From the NCBI RefSeq assembly GCF_009923995.1, contig NZ_RFSK01000010.1:62001-126000 (forward strand): a stretch of DNA of 64,000 nucleotides. Direction: 5' to 3'. Source of the stretch: Janthinobacterium sp. GTDB taxonomy: Bacteria > Pseudomonadota > Gammaproteobacteria > Burkholderiales > Burkholderiaceae_D. The position numbers were made by a program, and so were the translations under genes. The notes under the pieces are model-generated. The model was not told where the DNA came from, searched no databases, and saw only the letters and a program-made list of their open reading frames with translations. This document shows positions 26,704 through 37,247 of the stretch, in pieces (positions within the stretch are counted from its first letter, which is position 1; each line of letters opens with the position of its first letter).

Positions 26704-27393
26704 TTATTTTGCCTTCAGCAACGGTGCCAGCTGGGGCCAGATGTTGTTCAAGATCGCCGGATGCGCCTGCGCATTCGGGTGCATGCGGTCGGCCTGGAAC
26801 AGCTGTGGCTGGTCAGCAATGCCTTCGAACATGAAGGGCACGAGGGGCGCCTTCCATTCCCTGGCCAGCTTGCCGTAGATGGCATGGAACTTGTCGCCAT
26901 AGTCGCGGCCATAGTTGGGCGGCATGCGCATGCCCACCAGCACCACTTGCGCGCCGGCTTTTTTTGAGGCGTCGCCCATGGCGCGCAGGTTCGCCTCGGT
27001 GGCGGCCAGCGACAGGCCGCGCAAGCCGTCGTTGGCGCCCAGCTCGATCAGCACGACGGCGGGATGGTGCTTCGCCAGCAAGGCGGGCAGGCGTGCCCGG
27101 CCGCCGCTCGTCGTCTCGCCGCTGATGCTGGCGTTGACGATGCGCGTGTCGTTCTTTTGCGCCTGGAGCCGCTGTTCCAGCAGCGCCACCCAGCCCGTGC
27201 CCCGCGCAAGCCCGTATTCGGCCGAGAGGCTGTCGCCGAGCACCAGCAGCGTTTTTGGTGCAGAATAGGCGTTCGTCATGCCTGACACCATGAGCAGGGC
27301 TGCCGCAGGAAGCAAGGCCAAGGCGCGCCGCCGCGACGGATTACTGCCCTTGACACTTATTTGTTCACGTAATTTCTTAAGATAGATCAGCAT
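26704..27393 (-). CDS. tesA: TesA-like SGNH-hydrolase (arylesterase / acyl-CoA thioesterase I)
   Basis: This is a secreted GDSL/SGNH-fold esterase. The 229-residue product has an Arg-rich n-region and hydrophobic signal segment (about 21-45), the nucleophile S55 in LGDSLSAEYGL, the block III asparagine in GANDG, and the catalytic Asp/His in DRMHPN. The start at 27393 overlaps the start codon of the divergent ybbA gene (catg on the plus strand). The tesA-ybbA divergent pair is also seen in E. coli, supporting the assignment. Confidence 0.88.
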   Translation of the reverse strand: MLIYLKKLREQISVKGSNPSRRRALALLPAAALLMVSGMTNAYSAPKTLLVLGDSLSAEYGLARGTGWVALLEQRLQAQKNDTRIVNASISGETTSGGRARLPALLAKHHPAVVLIELGANDGLRGLSLAATEANLRAMGDASKKAGAQVVLVGMRMPPNYGRDYGDKFHAIYGKLAREWKAPLVPFMFEGIADQPQLFQADRMHPNAQAHPAILNNIWPQLAPLLKAK

Positions 27394-28144
27394 GCCCGAA
27401 TTCCCTAAAGCGACTTCCACCAGTTTCCTCCCGTCCGACGCGGCGGCCCAGCGGCCCGCCGCAGCCAACAGCCAAAATGCCCGGCCAGCCATCGAAGTGG
27501 TCCAGCTGGCCAAGCGCGTACCCGATGCCGATGGCGAGCTGACCATCCTGCACCGCGTCGATTTTACCGTGCAAACGGCCGAGACGCTGGCCATCGTCGG
27601 CGCCTCCGGTTCCGGCAAGTCCACCTTGCTGGGCCTGCTGGCGGGACTGGACACGCCCAGCGAAGGCAAGGTCATGCTTGACGGCACGGATATCTTCGCC
27701 CTCGACGAAGATGGCCGCGCCGGTTTCCGCAAGGAAAAACTGGGCTTCGTCTTCCAGTCCTTCCAGCTGCTGGCCCACCTGACGGCGCTGGAAAACGTCA
27801 TGCTGCCGCTGGAATTGCGCGGCGACCCGCAGGCGAAGGACAAGGCGCAAGCCATGCTGGGCCGCGTCAACCTGGGCAGCCGGCTGAAGCACTATCCGAA
27901 ATACCTGTCCGGCGGCGAGCAGCAGCGCGTGGCGCTGGCCCGCGCCTTCGTCACGGAGCCGCCGCTGCTGTTTGCCGACGAGCCGACGGGCAGCCTGGAC
28001 GCGGCCACCGGCGAAGCCGTGATCCAGCTGATGTTCGAGCTGAACCGCGAGCGTGCCTCGACCCTCGTGCTGGTCACGCACGACAGCTCGATCGCGGCCC
28101 GCTGCGGCCGCACCATCACGATTGCGGCGGGCCGCCTGATCTAG
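27392..28144 (+). CDS. ybbA: YbbA/LolD-like ABC transporter ATPase
   Basis: The 250-residue product is an ABC ATPase of the MacB/LolD/YbbA group: Walker A GASGSGKST near residue 70, signature LSGGEQQRVALARA, Walker B LLFADEPTGSLD, and switch histidine in VTHD. An N-terminal extension of about 35 residues is low in conservation. In E. coli ybbA is followed by the permease gene ybbP; no permease follows here, so its partner must be encoded elsewhere or it acts with another YbbP-like protein. Confidence 0.88.
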   Translation: MPEFPKATSTSFLPSDAAAQRPAAANSQNARPAIEVVQLAKRVPDADGELTILHRVDFTVQTAETLAIVGASGSGKSTLLGLLAGLDTPSEGKVMLDGTDIFALDEDGRAGFRKEKLGFVFQSFQLLAHLTALENVMLPLELRGDPQAKDKAQAMLGRVNLGSRLKHYPKYLSGGEQQRVALARAFVTEPPLLFADEPTGSLDAATGEAVIQLMFELNRERASTLVLVTHDSSIAARCGRTITIAAGRLI

Positions 28145-28291
28145 ATACACCTGACATTACCTGCTGCGCGTCGCGCTTTGCGGACGGCGATGCTCACTGT
28201 GCCAGAGCACAGTTGCGCTTCCCGGCCACAAATCACTGACGCTCGCTACGGTACTGTCAGGCGTCGTGGCATTCCTTGTAATACGTCGTTA

Positions 28292-29842
28292 TTACACCGA
28301 CAAGGCATTGATCAACTTGCGGATCGCGGGGATCAGTTCGCCCGCCGTCAGGCCGATGGGGCCTTCGCCCGACGCCACCAGCGCGTCGGCCGCCGCGCCG
28401 TGCAGCCACACGGCGCCCAGCGCCGCTTCCCATTCCGGCCAGCCCTGGGCCAGCAGGCTGCCGCACAGGCCCGCCAGCACGTCGCCCGTGCCGGCCGTGG
28501 CCAGGGCGGGGCCGCCCGTGGCGTTGATCACCACGCTGCCATCCTGCGCGGCGATGACCGTGCCCGAGCCTTTCAGCACCACGATGACGCCCAGCTGCGC
28601 GGCCAGCTGGCGCGCCGCACCCAGGCGGTCGGCCTGCACCTGCGCCACCGTCATGTCCAGCAGGCGCGCCGCTTCCAGCGGATGCGGCGTCAGTATCGTC
28701 GCCCCGGCTCCCGTGCGCGTGGCCAGCGCCGACTGCAGTTCCGGTTCGGCCGCCATCAGGTTCAGCGCGTCCGCGTCCAGCAGCAGGGGGCTGTCGCTCT
28801 CGAATGCCCGCTGCAGCAGTTCCACCGTATCGACGCTGTCGCCCAGGCCCGGCCCCGCCACCAGCGCGGCAAAGTGCAGGCCCGAGAAATCCACGTCCTG
28901 GGCGCGGCGGCACATCAGTTCCGGCTGGCCGCTGTCGAACGGGGGCGGAGAGTCGGGAAAGGCGATGTACACGCGCCCGGCGCCCGCATGCAGGGCCGTG
29001 CGGGCTGACAGGATGGGCGCGCCCGCCATGCCGTGCGCGCCGCCGATGACGGCCACGCTGCCATAGCTGCCCTTGTGCGTATTCTGCCGGCGCGGCTGCA
29101 ACTGGCGGGCGAACAGCTGCAGGCCGTTCAGCTGCGCCTTCGCCGCAGGCAGCAGCGACGGGTCGATGGCCAGGCTTGCCACTTCCACCTCGCCCGCATG
29201 ATCGCGGCCGTTCGCCGTGTGCAGGCCCGGCTTGTCGCCGATGAAGGTGAGCGTGTGCGTGGCGCGGATGCCCACGCCGTCGACGGCGCCCGTGTCCGCG
29301 TGCAGGCCGCTGGGCACGTCGAGCGCCAGCACGGGGCAGTCCAGCTGGTTCACCAGCTGGACCACGTCGCGGCATTCGCCCGCCAGCGGGCGCGAGGCGC
29401 CGATGCCGAACAGGCCATCGATGACCAGGTCCCACGGCGCGGCGCCGACGGCCGCCGAGGCCATGCTGGTGTCGGCCTCGATGAAGCGCGCGGCGCTGCC
29501 GCCGGCGCGGACGAGCGCCAGTTCCCGCTCGGGCGAGGTGGCGCGCGCCTCGGGGGCCAGCCAGACGAGCACTTCGATGCCGCTGCCGGCCAGGTGCGCG
29601 GCCGCTTCCAGCGCGTCGCCGCCATTGTCGCCGGGGCCGGCCAGCACCAGCACGCGGCGGTGGCCCGCGCCGTCGCCGTCTTCCTGGCGGTGCAGCAGTT
29701 TCAGGGCGGCGCTGGCGGCGGCCTGGCCGGCGCGCTGCATCAGCAAGCCTTGCGGCAGGTCCTGCATGGCTGCCTGTTCGATGGCGCGCAGCTCGGCGAC
29801 GCAGTACAAGGGGTGGGCGGAGTCGGTCAGGGGCATGTGCAT
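28292..29842 (-). CDS. nnr: Bifunctional NAD(P)HX epimerase / ADP-dependent NAD(P)HX dehydratase
   Basis: Nnr repairs hydrated NADH and NADPH: the N-terminal YjeF domain epimerises R/S-NAD(P)HX and the C-terminal ribokinase-like domain dehydrates the S form using ADP. The 516-residue product shows the epimerase part (about 1-215, with GPGDNGGDALEAA) and the dehydratase part (about 245-510, with GAHGMAGAP, LTPHPLEAARL and the TGGPALATAGTGDVLAG nucleotide motif). Length is normal. Starts at 29842 or 29836 are both possible. It is a single gene. Confidence 0.95.
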   Translation of the reverse strand: MHMPLTDSAHPLYCVAELRAIEQAAMQDLPQGLLMQRAGQAAASAALKLLHRQEDGDGAGHRRVLVLAGPGDNGGDALEAAAHLAGSGIEVLVWLAPEARATSPERELALVRAGGSAARFIEADTSMASAAVGAAPWDLVIDGLFGIGASRPLAGECRDVVQLVNQLDCPVLALDVPSGLHADTGAVDGVGIRATHTLTFIGDKPGLHTANGRDHAGEVEVASLAIDPSLLPAAKAQLNGLQLFARQLQPRRQNTHKGSYGSVAVIGGAHGMAGAPILSARTALHAGAGRVYIAFPDSPPPFDSGQPELMCRRAQDVDFSGLHFAALVAGPGLGDSVDTVELLQRAFESDSPLLLDADALNLMAAEPELQSALATRTGAGATILTPHPLEAARLLDMTVAQVQADRLGAARQLAAQLGVIVVLKGSGTVIAAQDGSVVINATGGPALATAGTGDVLAGLCGSLLAQGWPEWEAALGAVWLHGAAADALVASGEGPIGLTAGELIPAIRKLINALSV

Positions 29843-29966
29843 GTTCCAGTTGTCGGTATGCCTTCAACATAAGGCCGATCCGTGCGGAAGGCAAGGCGCG
29901 CACGCCTGAAACGGTGCCCGATTTGGCGGCTACAATAGCCATCTCACTCAAGACGGGGGCAAGGCG

Positions 29967-32900
29967 ATGGATTGGCAATTCTGGATCGACCGGGGCGGCA
30001 CCTTTACGGACATCGTGGCGCGCCGCCCTGACGGCAGCCTGGCCACGCACAAGCTGCTGTCGGACAATCCGGGCCAGTACCGCGACGCGGCTCTGGCCGG
30101 CATGCGCCAGCTGATGGGCCTTGCGCCCGGCGCGCCGCTGCCCGTGGCGCGGCTGGGCGCCATCAAGATGGGCACGACGGTGGCGACGAATGCGCTGCTC
30201 GAACGCAAGGGCGAGCCCACCGTGCTGGCCATCACGCGGGGCTTCCGCGACGCGCTGCGCATCGCCTACCAGAACCGCCCGCAGCTGTTCGCACGCCAGA
30301 TCATCCTGCCGGAACTGCTGTATGGCGACGTGATCGAGATCAATGAACGCATGGGTGCCCACGGCGAGGTGGTGCTGGCACTCGACGAGGCGGCCGCGCG
30401 CGCCGCGCTGGCGCAGGCCCATGCGCGCGGCCTGCGCGCCATCGCCATCGTGCTGATGCACGGCTACCGCCATCACGCGCACGAGGCACGGGTGGCGCAG
30501 CTGGCGCGCGAGGCCGGTTTTACGCAGGTATCCGTGTCGCATGAGGTCAGCCCCATGATGAAGCTGGTGGCGCGCGGCGACACCACCGTCGTCGACGCCT
30601 ACCTGTCGCCCATCCTGCGCCGCTACGTGGACCAGCTGGCGGCCGAGCTGCCCGGCGTGCACCTGCAATTCATGCAGTCGAACGGCGGCCTGACGGACGC
30701 GCGCGCCTTCCAGGGCAAGGACAGCATCCTGTCCGGCCCCGCCGGCGGCATCGTCGGCATGGTGCGCGCCAGCGCGCTGGCCGGCTTCGATAAAGTCATC
30801 GGCTTCGACATGGGCGGCACCTCGACGGACGTGTCGCACTATGCGGGCGAGTTCGAGCGCGTTTTCGAGACGCAGATCGCCGGCGTGCGCATGCGCGCGC
30901 CCATGATGAGCATCCACACGGTGGCGGCGGGCGGCGGCTCCATCCTGCATTTCGACGGCGCCCGCTACAGGGTGGGGCCGGACAGCGCGGGCGCCAACCC
31001 CGGCCCGGCCAGCTACCGGCGCGGCGGCCCGCTGGCCGTCACCGACTGCAACGTCATGCTGGGCAAGCTGCAGCCGGCCTACTTCCCCCGCGTCTTCGGC
31101 CCGGATGCGGACGAAGCGCTCGACGCGGCCACCGTGCGCGCCCAGTTCGAGGCGCTGGCGCGCACGGTGGGGAGCACGGCGGAGCAGGTGGCCGAAGGCT
31201 ATGTCGCCATCGCCGTGGGCAACATGGCCAACGCCATCAAGCAGATTTCCGTGCAGCGGGGCCACGACGTCACGGAGTACACCCTGACCAGCTTTGGCGG
31301 CGCGGGCGGCCAGCACGCCTGCCTGGTGGCCGACGCGCTGGGCATGCGCACGGTCTTCATCCACAGCCTGGCGGGCGTGATGTCGGCCTACGGCATGGGC
31401 CTGGCCGACCAGAGCGCCATGCGCGAGCGGGCCATCGAGGCGGCGCTGGGCGCGGACCTGGCCGCCGATTTGGCGCAGCTGGGCGAACTGGCGCGGGGCG
31501 ACTTGCTGCGCCAGGGCGTGCAACGGGAGCGCATCGCCCTCGTGTCGCGCGTGCACCTGCGCTACGAAGGCACGGATACGGCCATCGTCGTGCTGTCCGA
31601 TACGGCCGCCGGCATGCAGGCGCAGTTCGAAGCGGCGTATAAAAAACGCTTTTCCTTCCTGATGCCGGCGCGCGCCCTGATCGTCGAAGCCATTTCCGTG
31701 GAAGCCATCGGCGCGTCCGACGCGCCGCAGCCTGCCGCACCGGCTTACGCGGCGCGCGCGGGCGCGCTGGCGCCCGAGGCGACGGTGGCCATGTACTGCG
31801 CCGGCGCCTGGCGCGACAGCGCCCTGTATGGGGCGGACAGCCTGCGCCCCGGCGACGCCATCGACGGCCCGGCCATCGTCAGCGACGCCAACGCCACCAC
31901 CGTCATCGAGCCGGGCTGGCGCGCCGACGTCACGGCGCATGGCCATTTGATACTGCGCCGGGTGGCCGCCTTGCCGGGGCGCTGCGACCAGGGTCTGCAG
32001 ACAGTGACCGACGCCGACCCCGTGATGCTGGAGATTTTCAACAATCTGTTCATGTCGATCGCCGAGCAGATGGGCCTGCGCCTGCAGAACACGGCCCATT
32101 CCGTCAACATCAAGGAGCGGCTGGACTTCAGCTGCGCCATCTTCGATTCTCAAGGCAACCTGATCGCCAACGCGCCGCACATGCCCGTGCACCTGGGGTC
32201 CATGGGCGAGAGCATCCGCACCGTCATGACGCGCAATGCCGGCAGCATGCGGCCCGGCGACGTCTTCATGCTGAACGACCCCTACCACGGCGGCACGCAC
32301 CTGCCCGACGTGACCGTCATTTCGCCCGTGTTCGACGAGGAGGGCGCCGCCATCCTGTTCTACGTGGGCTCGCGCGGCCACCATGCGGACATCGGCGGCA
32401 CCACGCCCGGCTCCATGCCGCCCGATTCCACGCATATCGGGGAAGAGGGCGTCCTGATCGACAATTTCCGGCTGGTCGACGGCGCCACGGGCGTGATGCG
32501 CGAAGACGCCACCCTGGCCCTGCTGCAGGGCGCCAGCTGGCCGGCCCGCAATCCCCGGCAAAACCTGGCCGACCTGCGGGCCCAGGTGGCGGCCAACCAG
32601 AAGGGGGCCGAGGAGCTGCGCAAGATGGTCGCGCATTTCGGCTTGCCCGTCGTGCAAGCCTACATGGGCCACGTGCAGGACAATGCCGAGGAAGCCGTGC
32701 GCCGGGTCATCACCACCCTGAAGGATGGCAGCTATGCGCTGGAGCTGGACAACGGCGCGCGCATCGAGGTGGCGATACGGGTCGACGTGGCCGCACGCAG
32801 CGCCACCATCGACTTCACGGGCACCTCCGGCCAGCTGCCGAACAATTTCAACGCGCCGTCCGCCGTCTGCATGGCGGCCGTGCTGTACGTGTTCCGCACC

Positions 32901-33548
32901 CTCGTCGACGACGACATTCCCCTGAACGCGGGCTGCCTGAAGCCCTTGACGGTGATCATCCCGCCCGGCTCCATGCTCAACCCCCGCTATCCCGCGTCCG
33001 TCGTCTCGGGCAACGTGGAAACGTCGACCTGCATCACCAACGCCCTGTATGGCGCGCTGGGCGCCATGGCCGCTTCGCAGGGCACGATGAACAATTTCAC
33101 CTTCGGCAGCGCCAGGTACCAGTACTACGAGACGATCTCGGGCGGCTCGGGCGCCGGCCCCGGTTTCCATGGCACGGACGTGGTGCAGACCAACATGACC
33201 AATTCGCGCCTGACGGACCCGGAAATCCTCGAGTGGCGCTTCCCCGTGCGCCTGGACAGCTACGGCATCCGCGCGGGTTCGGGCGGCGCGGGGCGCTGGC
33301 ATGGCGGCAATGGCGGCGTGCGGCGGGTGCGCTTCCTGGAACCGATGACGGCGGCCATCCTGTCGAACAACCGCATCATTCCCCCGTTCGGCATGGACGG
33401 CGGCGCGCCCGGTGCGCTGGGGCGCAACTACGTGGAGCGGCGCGACGGCACGGTGGAGCACCTGGCGCATATCGGCAAGACCGACATGCAGGCGGGCGAC
33501 GTGTTCGTCATTGAAACGCCGGGCGGGGGAGGATTTGGCAAGGCCTGA
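29967..33548 (+). CDS. Fused hydantoinase A/B family protein (5-oxoprolinase-like)
   Basis: The 1193-residue product joins HyuA-type (about 1-680) and HyuB-type (about 683-1193) halves in one chain, as in OPLAH-type ATP-dependent 5-oxoprolinases. The N-half begins [11 protein letters not shown], the phosphate-binding start of the ASKHA fold, and has [12 protein letters not shown] near residue 280; the B half has the [15 protein letters not shown] motif. The probable reaction is ATP-driven opening of 5-oxoproline to glutamate, but hydantoinase and acetone-carboxylase relatives exist. It converges on a LysR gene ten bases away; whether that regulator controls it is unknown. Confidence 0.88.
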   Translation: MDWQFWIDRGGTFTDIVARRPDGSLATHKLLSDNPGQYRDAALAGMRQLMGLAPGAPLPVARLGAIKMGTTVATNALLERKGEPTVLAITRGFRDALRIAYQNRPQLFARQIILPELLYGDVIEINERMGAHGEVVLALDEAAARAALAQAHARGLRAIAIVLMHGYRHHAHEARVAQLAREAGFTQVSVSHEVSPMMKLVARGDTTVVDAYLSPILRRYVDQLAAELPGVHLQFMQSNGGLTDARAFQGKDSILSGPAGGIVGMVRASALAGFDKVIGFDMGGTSTDVSHYAGEFERVFETQIAGVRMRAPMMSIHTVAAGGGSILHFDGARYRVGPDSAGANPGPASYRRGGPLAVTDCNVMLGKLQPAYFPRVFGPDADEALDAATVRAQFEALARTVGSTAEQVAEGYVAIAVGNMANAIKQISVQRGHDVTEYTLTSFGGAGGQHACLVADALGMRTVFIHSLAGVMSAYGMGLADQSAMRERAIEAALGADLAADLAQLGELARGDLLRQGVQRERIALVSRVHLRYEGTDTAIVVLSDTAAGMQAQFEAAYKKRFSFLMPARALIVEAISVEAIGASDAPQPAAPAYAARAGALAPEATVAMYCAGAWRDSALYGADSLRPGDAIDGPAIVSDANATTVIEPGWRADVTAHGHLILRRVAALPGRCDQGLQTVTDADPVMLEIFNNLFMSIAEQMGLRLQNTAHSVNIKERLDFSCAIFDSQGNLIANAPHMPVHLGSMGESIRTVMTRNAGSMRPGDVFMLNDPYHGGTHLPDVTVISPVFDEEGAAILFYVGSRGHHADIGGTTPGSMPPDSTHIGEEGVLIDNFRLVDGATGVMREDATLALLQGASWPARNPRQNLADLRAQVAANQKGAEELRKMVAHFGLPVVQAYMGHVQDNAEEAVRRVITTLKDGSYALELDNGARIEVAIRVDVAARSATIDFTGTSGQLPNNFNAPSAVCMAAVLYVFRTLVDDDIPLNAGCLKPLTVIIPPGSMLNPRYPASVVSGNVETSTCITNALYGALGAMAASQGTMNNFTFGSARYQYYETISGGSGAGPGFHGTDVVQTNMTNSRLTDPEILEWRFPVRLDSYGIRAGSGGAGRWHGGNGGVRRVRFLEPMTAAILSNNRIIPPFGMDGGAPGALGRNYVERRDGTVEHLAHIGKTDMQAGDVFVIETPGGGGFGKA

Positions 33549-33557
33549 CGCACGCGG

Positions 33558-34460
33558 TCAGGGCACGTCGGCGCCGCCGCCCAGGCGCAGCTCGATCAGC
33601 TCCAGCATGCCCTGCGCGGCGATGGACAGGCTGCGCTGCGTGGCCAGCAGGATGGGGCGTTCGGGCTGGCCCTGGGCCAGCGGCACGGCCACCAGGTTCA
33701 GCTTGCGGAACTGGAACAGGGTCAGCGCCGGCACCAGCGCCACGCCCAGGCCATGCTCGATCAGGCCCGCGACGGTGGCCAAGTGCTCCACTTCCAGGCC
33801 GCTGTCGCGCACGGCGATGCCCTGCACCAGCAGTTCCACGTGCTGGCGCACGCTGGTCGACTTGGCCAGGTGGATCAATTCGCAGCCGGCCAGGTCGGCC
33901 AGCTGCAGGCGGCGCCGGGCCGCCAGCGCATGGTCGCGCCGGCACACGAGGTAAAACGGGTCGCTGCACAAGGTGCGCGTGTCGAATTCGGCCAGCCGGG
34001 CGCTGGGCGCCGTGATGGCCAGGTCGACCTTGCCCTGCCTGAGCAGGTTCAGGCACTGGTCCGACAGCGCGTCGTGCAGCTGTACCTGGATGCCCGGGTA
34101 GCTGGCGCGGTATTCGGCGATCACGGCCGGCAAGCCATGCGCGGCCAGCGAGGGCAGGGCGGCGATGGCCACGCGCCCCTTGCGCCGCGCCACGTAGTCG
34201 CCCAGGTTGCCGAAGGCCGCCTCCATGTCCGCCAGCAGGCTGCGCGCCACCCCGACAAACATCTCGCCTTCCACCGTCAGCATCACGTTGCGCGTGTCGC
34301 GCTCGACCAGTTTGGCATGCAGGGCCGTTTCCAGTTTCTGGATCACGGCGCTGAAGGCCGATTGCGACAGGTGGCAGCGCTCGGCCGCGCGCGTGAAGTG
34401 GCGGCAGTCGGCCAGCGCGACGAAGGCCTGCAGTAGCTTGCTGGAAATATTGGGCAGCAT
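33558..34460 (-). CDS. LysR-family transcriptional regulator
   Basis: The 300-residue product has the LysR winged helix-turn-helix at about 5-65 (FTRAAERCHLSQSAFSAVIQKLE) and a periplasmic-binding-like effector domain (about 90-295). It is divergent from the CitMHS-AtuA operon with 122 bases between, and an inverted repeat (34477-34492) sits in that gap. It therefore most likely controls the transporter operon in response to a carboxylate. The effector is unknown. Confidence 0.9.
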   Translation of the reverse strand: MLPNISSKLLQAFVALADCRHFTRAAERCHLSQSAFSAVIQKLETALHAKLVERDTRNVMLTVEGEMFVGVARSLLADMEAAFGNLGDYVARRKGRVAIAALPSLAAHGLPAVIAEYRASYPGIQVQLHDALSDQCLNLLRQGKVDLAITAPSARLAEFDTRTLCSDPFYLVCRRDHALAARRRLQLADLAGCELIHLAKSTSVRQHVELLVQGIAVRDSGLEVEHLATVAGLIEHGLGVALVPALTLFQFRKLNLVAVPLAQGQPERPILLATQRSLSIAAQGMLELIELRLGGGADVP

Positions 34461-34476
34461 TCTTTGATCGGAAAAG

Positions 34477-34492
34477 CAGGATAATCATCCTG
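34477..34492. promoter_or_regulatory. Inverted repeat in the LysR / CitMHS gap, candidate operator
   Basis: A perfect 6-bp inverted repeat (caggat - aatc - atcctg), near a possible TACAAT at 34505-34510 for the transporter operon. Its position fits a LysR recognition site. Confidence 0.4.
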
Positions 34493-34582
34493 AAAAATCG
34501 ATTTTACAATATAAAGCGCCGGCAGCAGAATGCTTTAAACCCCGCACAGACGAGGGACACACAACCTACGGAGACAACAACC

Positions 34583-35881
34583 ATGCTGGCCCTGCTCGGA
34601 CTTTGCACGATCGCCATTCTATTGGCGGCCATCCTCACCAAGAAAATGTCGCCTCTCGTGGCGCTCATCACCATTCCCATCGTCGCGGCCCTCGTCGGCG
34701 GCTTCGGCATGGAAACGTCGAAATTCATCGTAGCCGGCATCACCAACATCGCGCCGGTGGCGGGCATGTTCGTGTTCGCCATCCTGTTCTTCGGCATCGT
34801 CACGGACGCCGGCATGCTCGATCCCGTCATTAGCGGCATCCTGCGCGTGGTGGGCAGCCGGCCGACCCGCATCGTGCCGGGGACGGCCCTGCTGGCCCTG
34901 CTGATCCACCTCGACGGCTCGGGCGCCGTCACCTTCCTCGTGACGATCCCCGCCATGCTGCCGCTGTACACGCGCCTGGGCATCGACCGCCGCATCCTCG
35001 CCTGCGTGGCGTCGCTGGCGGCCGGCGTGAACTTCCTGCCGTGGACGGGGCCGATGATACGCGCCTCGGCGGCGCTGCACATTCCCGTCAGCGAGATCTT
35101 CATGCCGCTGATTCCCGTGCAGCTGATCGGCCTGGCCTTCGTCTTCGGCGTGGCCTATTACCTGGGCCGCAAGGAGGAAATCCGCCTGGGCCTGACGGCC
35201 GGCGCGCCGGCCGGCTTCGTGCAGGTGCATGCATTGACGGAGGCGGAACAGGCCATCCGCCGGCCGAAGAATTTCTGGATCAATATCGTGCTGACGGTGG
35301 TCGTGCTGGGCGTGATGATCAGCGGGAAGGTCGACCCCGTCGTGATGTTCATGATCGGCGTCGTGCTGGCCCTGATGATCAACTACCCGAACGCGGACAT
35401 GCAGCGCGCCCGCATCGATGCGCATGCCAAGGCGGCGCTGCTGATGGCCAGCATCCTGTTCGCCGCCGGCGTCTTCACCGGCATCATGAACAAGTCCGGC
35501 ATGCTGTCGGCCATGGCCAAGACGGCCGTCGGCTTCGTGCCGCCCGAGATGGCCTCGCACATCCCGGCCGTGCTGGGCGTGCTGTCCATGCCCCTGTCGA
35601 TGCTGTTCGACCCCGATTCCTTCTACTTCGGCGTGCTGCCGGTGGTGGCGGAAGTGAGCAAGATGCTGGGCGTGGAACCGGTCCAGGTGGCGCAGGCGGC
35701 CCTGCTGGGGCAGATGACGACGGGCTTTCCCGTCAGCCCGCTGACGCCGGCCACCTTCCTCGTCGCGGGCCTGGCCGGCATCGACCTGGCCGACCATCAG
35801 AAATACACCTTCAAATACCTGTTTGCCGCGTCGATCGTGATGACCATCAGCTGCATCGTGCTGGGCATCTTCCCGCTGTAG
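34583..35881 (+). CDS. CitMHS family citrate/carboxylate transporter
   Basis: The 432-residue product is a multi-helix inner-membrane transporter of the CitMHS group (metal-citrate:proton symporters). The hydrophobic N-terminus, the IHLDGSGAVTFLVTIPAML segment and the late TTGFPVSPLTPATFL segment are typical. A GGAG ribosome site precedes ATG 34583. It is the first gene of an operon with an AtuA-family gene 27 bases downstream. The true substrate may be citrate or another tricarboxylate; the neighbours suggest an organic acid that is then catabolised. Confidence 0.9.
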   Translation: MLALLGLCTIAILLAAILTKKMSPLVALITIPIVAALVGGFGMETSKFIVAGITNIAPVAGMFVFAILFFGIVTDAGMLDPVISGILRVVGSRPTRIVPGTALLALLIHLDGSGAVTFLVTIPAMLPLYTRLGIDRRILACVASLAAGVNFLPWTGPMIRASAALHIPVSEIFMPLIPVQLIGLAFVFGVAYYLGRKEEIRLGLTAGAPAGFVQVHALTEAEQAIRRPKNFWINIVLTVVVLGVMISGKVDPVVMFMIGVVLALMINYPNADMQRARIDAHAKAALLMASILFAAGVFTGIMNKSGMLSAMAKTAVGFVPPEMASHIPAVLGVLSMPLSMLFDPDSFYFGVLPVVAEVSKMLGVEPVQVAQAALLGQMTTGFPVSPLTPATFLVAGLAGIDLADHQKYTFKYLFAASIVMTISCIVLGIFPL

Positions 35882-35908
35882 ACGGCATCATTTCAAGAGG
35901 AGCACAGC

Positions 35909-37246
35909 ATGAAAACCATCCGTATCGGCGCCGGCGCCGGTTATTCGGGCGACCGCATCGAACCGGCCGTGGAACTGGCCGAGCGCGGCGAACTCGATTT
36001 CCTGATCTTCGAATGCCTGGCCGAGCGCACCATCGCGCTGGCGCAGCAGGCGAAGTCGAAAGACCCGCGCCAGGGCTACGACCCGCTGCTGGCCGAGCGC
36101 ATGCGCGCCGTGCTGCGCCCCTGCAGCGAGAACGGCGTGCGCATCCTGACCAACATGGGCGCGGCCAATCCGCTGGCCGCGGCGACCTCCATCCGCGCCA
36201 TCGCGAATGAGCTGGGTTTGCCGCATATCAAGGTGGCGGCCATCACGGGCGACGACGTGCTGGCGCTGGTGAACAATGGCGACTACCTCGACGACACGGG
36301 CGCGCCCGTGGCGCAGCTGGGCGACAGGCTGCTGTCGGCGAATGCCTATCTGGGCGCGCAGCCGCTGGTGGACGCGCTGGCGCAGGGTTTCGATGTCATC
36401 GTCACGGGCAGGGTCGCCGATCCGGCGCTGGTGCTGGCGCCGCTGATCCACGCGTTTGGCTGGGCCATGGACGACTGGCACCGCCTGGGGCAGGGCACCC
36501 TGGTGGGCCATCTGCTCGAATGCGCGGGGCAGATCAGCGGCGGCTACTTTGCCGATCCCGGCTACAAGGACGTGGCCAGGCTGGCGCGACTCGGTTTTCC
36601 CATCGGCGAAGTGAGCGAGGATGGCAGCGTCGTCATCACCAAGGTGGCAGGCTCGGGCGGCTGCGTCACGGTGGCCACCTGCACCGAGCAGCTGCTGTAC
36701 GAGATCCACGACCCGGCCGCCTATCTGACGCCGGACGTGGTGGCGGATTTTTCCCGCGTGCGCATGCAGCAGCTAGGGCCGGACCGGGTGGCCATCACGG
36801 GCGCCACGGGCCATGCGAAGAGCGGCCAGCTGAAGGTGACCCTGGGCTACCTGGACAGCTATATCGGCGAAGGGCAGATCTCGTATGCGGGGCCGGGCGC
36901 GCTGGCGCGGGCGCAACTGGCGCAAGCCATCGTGGCCGAGCGCCTGGCACTGTGCGGCGTGCAGACGGAGGAGCTGCGCTTTGACTTGATCGGCGTCAAT
37001 GCCATCCATGGCGGGGCGCTGTCCGCCGCCCACGGCGAACCGTATGAAGTGCGCCTGCGCGTGGCCGGACGGGCGGCCAGCCTGAAGGAGGCGGCGCGCA
37101 TCGGCAATGAGGTCGAGACCCTGTACACCTGCGGCCCGTCGGGCGGCGGCGGCGCCAGCAAGTCGGCGCGCGAAGTGGTGGCCGTGCGCGCCACCCTGGT
37201 CGACGCGGCGCGCGTGCGTGCCGCCATCCACTGCGAGGAGAACTGA
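35909..37246 (+). CDS. AtuA family protein (DUF1446)
   Basis: The 445-residue product is a DUF1446/AtuA-type protein, named after the acyclic terpene utilisation cluster, whose enzymatic role is not defined. It starts IRIGAGAGYSGDRIEPA and contains the typical TNMGAANP and TGRVADPALV stretches. AGAGGAGC precedes the ATG. The companion small AtuA-related gene begins two bases after its stop. No acyl-CoA carboxylase genes of a real atu cluster are present, so terpene degradation is unlikely; an acid imported by CitMHS is the probable substrate. Confidence 0.85.
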   Translation: MKTIRIGAGAGYSGDRIEPAVELAERGELDFLIFECLAERTIALAQQAKSKDPRQGYDPLLAERMRAVLRPCSENGVRILTNMGAANPLAAATSIRAIANELGLPHIKVAAITGDDVLALVNNGDYLDDTGAPVAQLGDRLLSANAYLGAQPLVDALAQGFDVIVTGRVADPALVLAPLIHAFGWAMDDWHRLGQGTLVGHLLECAGQISGGYFADPGYKDVARLARLGFPIGEVSEDGSVVITKVAGSGGCVTVATCTEQLLYEIHDPAAYLTPDVVADFSRVRMQQLGPDRVAITGATGHAKSGQLKVTLGYLDSYIGEGQISYAGPGALARAQLAQAIVAERLALCGVQTEELRFDLIGVNAIHGGALSAAHGEPYEVRLRVAGRAASLKEAARIGNEVETLYTCGPSGGGGASKSAREVVAVRATLVDAARVRAAIHCEEN

Positions 37247-37247
37247 C

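Noticed and set aside
28257-33470. 1737-codon open frame on the minus strand spanning nnr and the oxoprolinase-like gene.
   Set aside because: Composition is typical of an antisense shadow, and real genes with conserved motifs lie in other frames.
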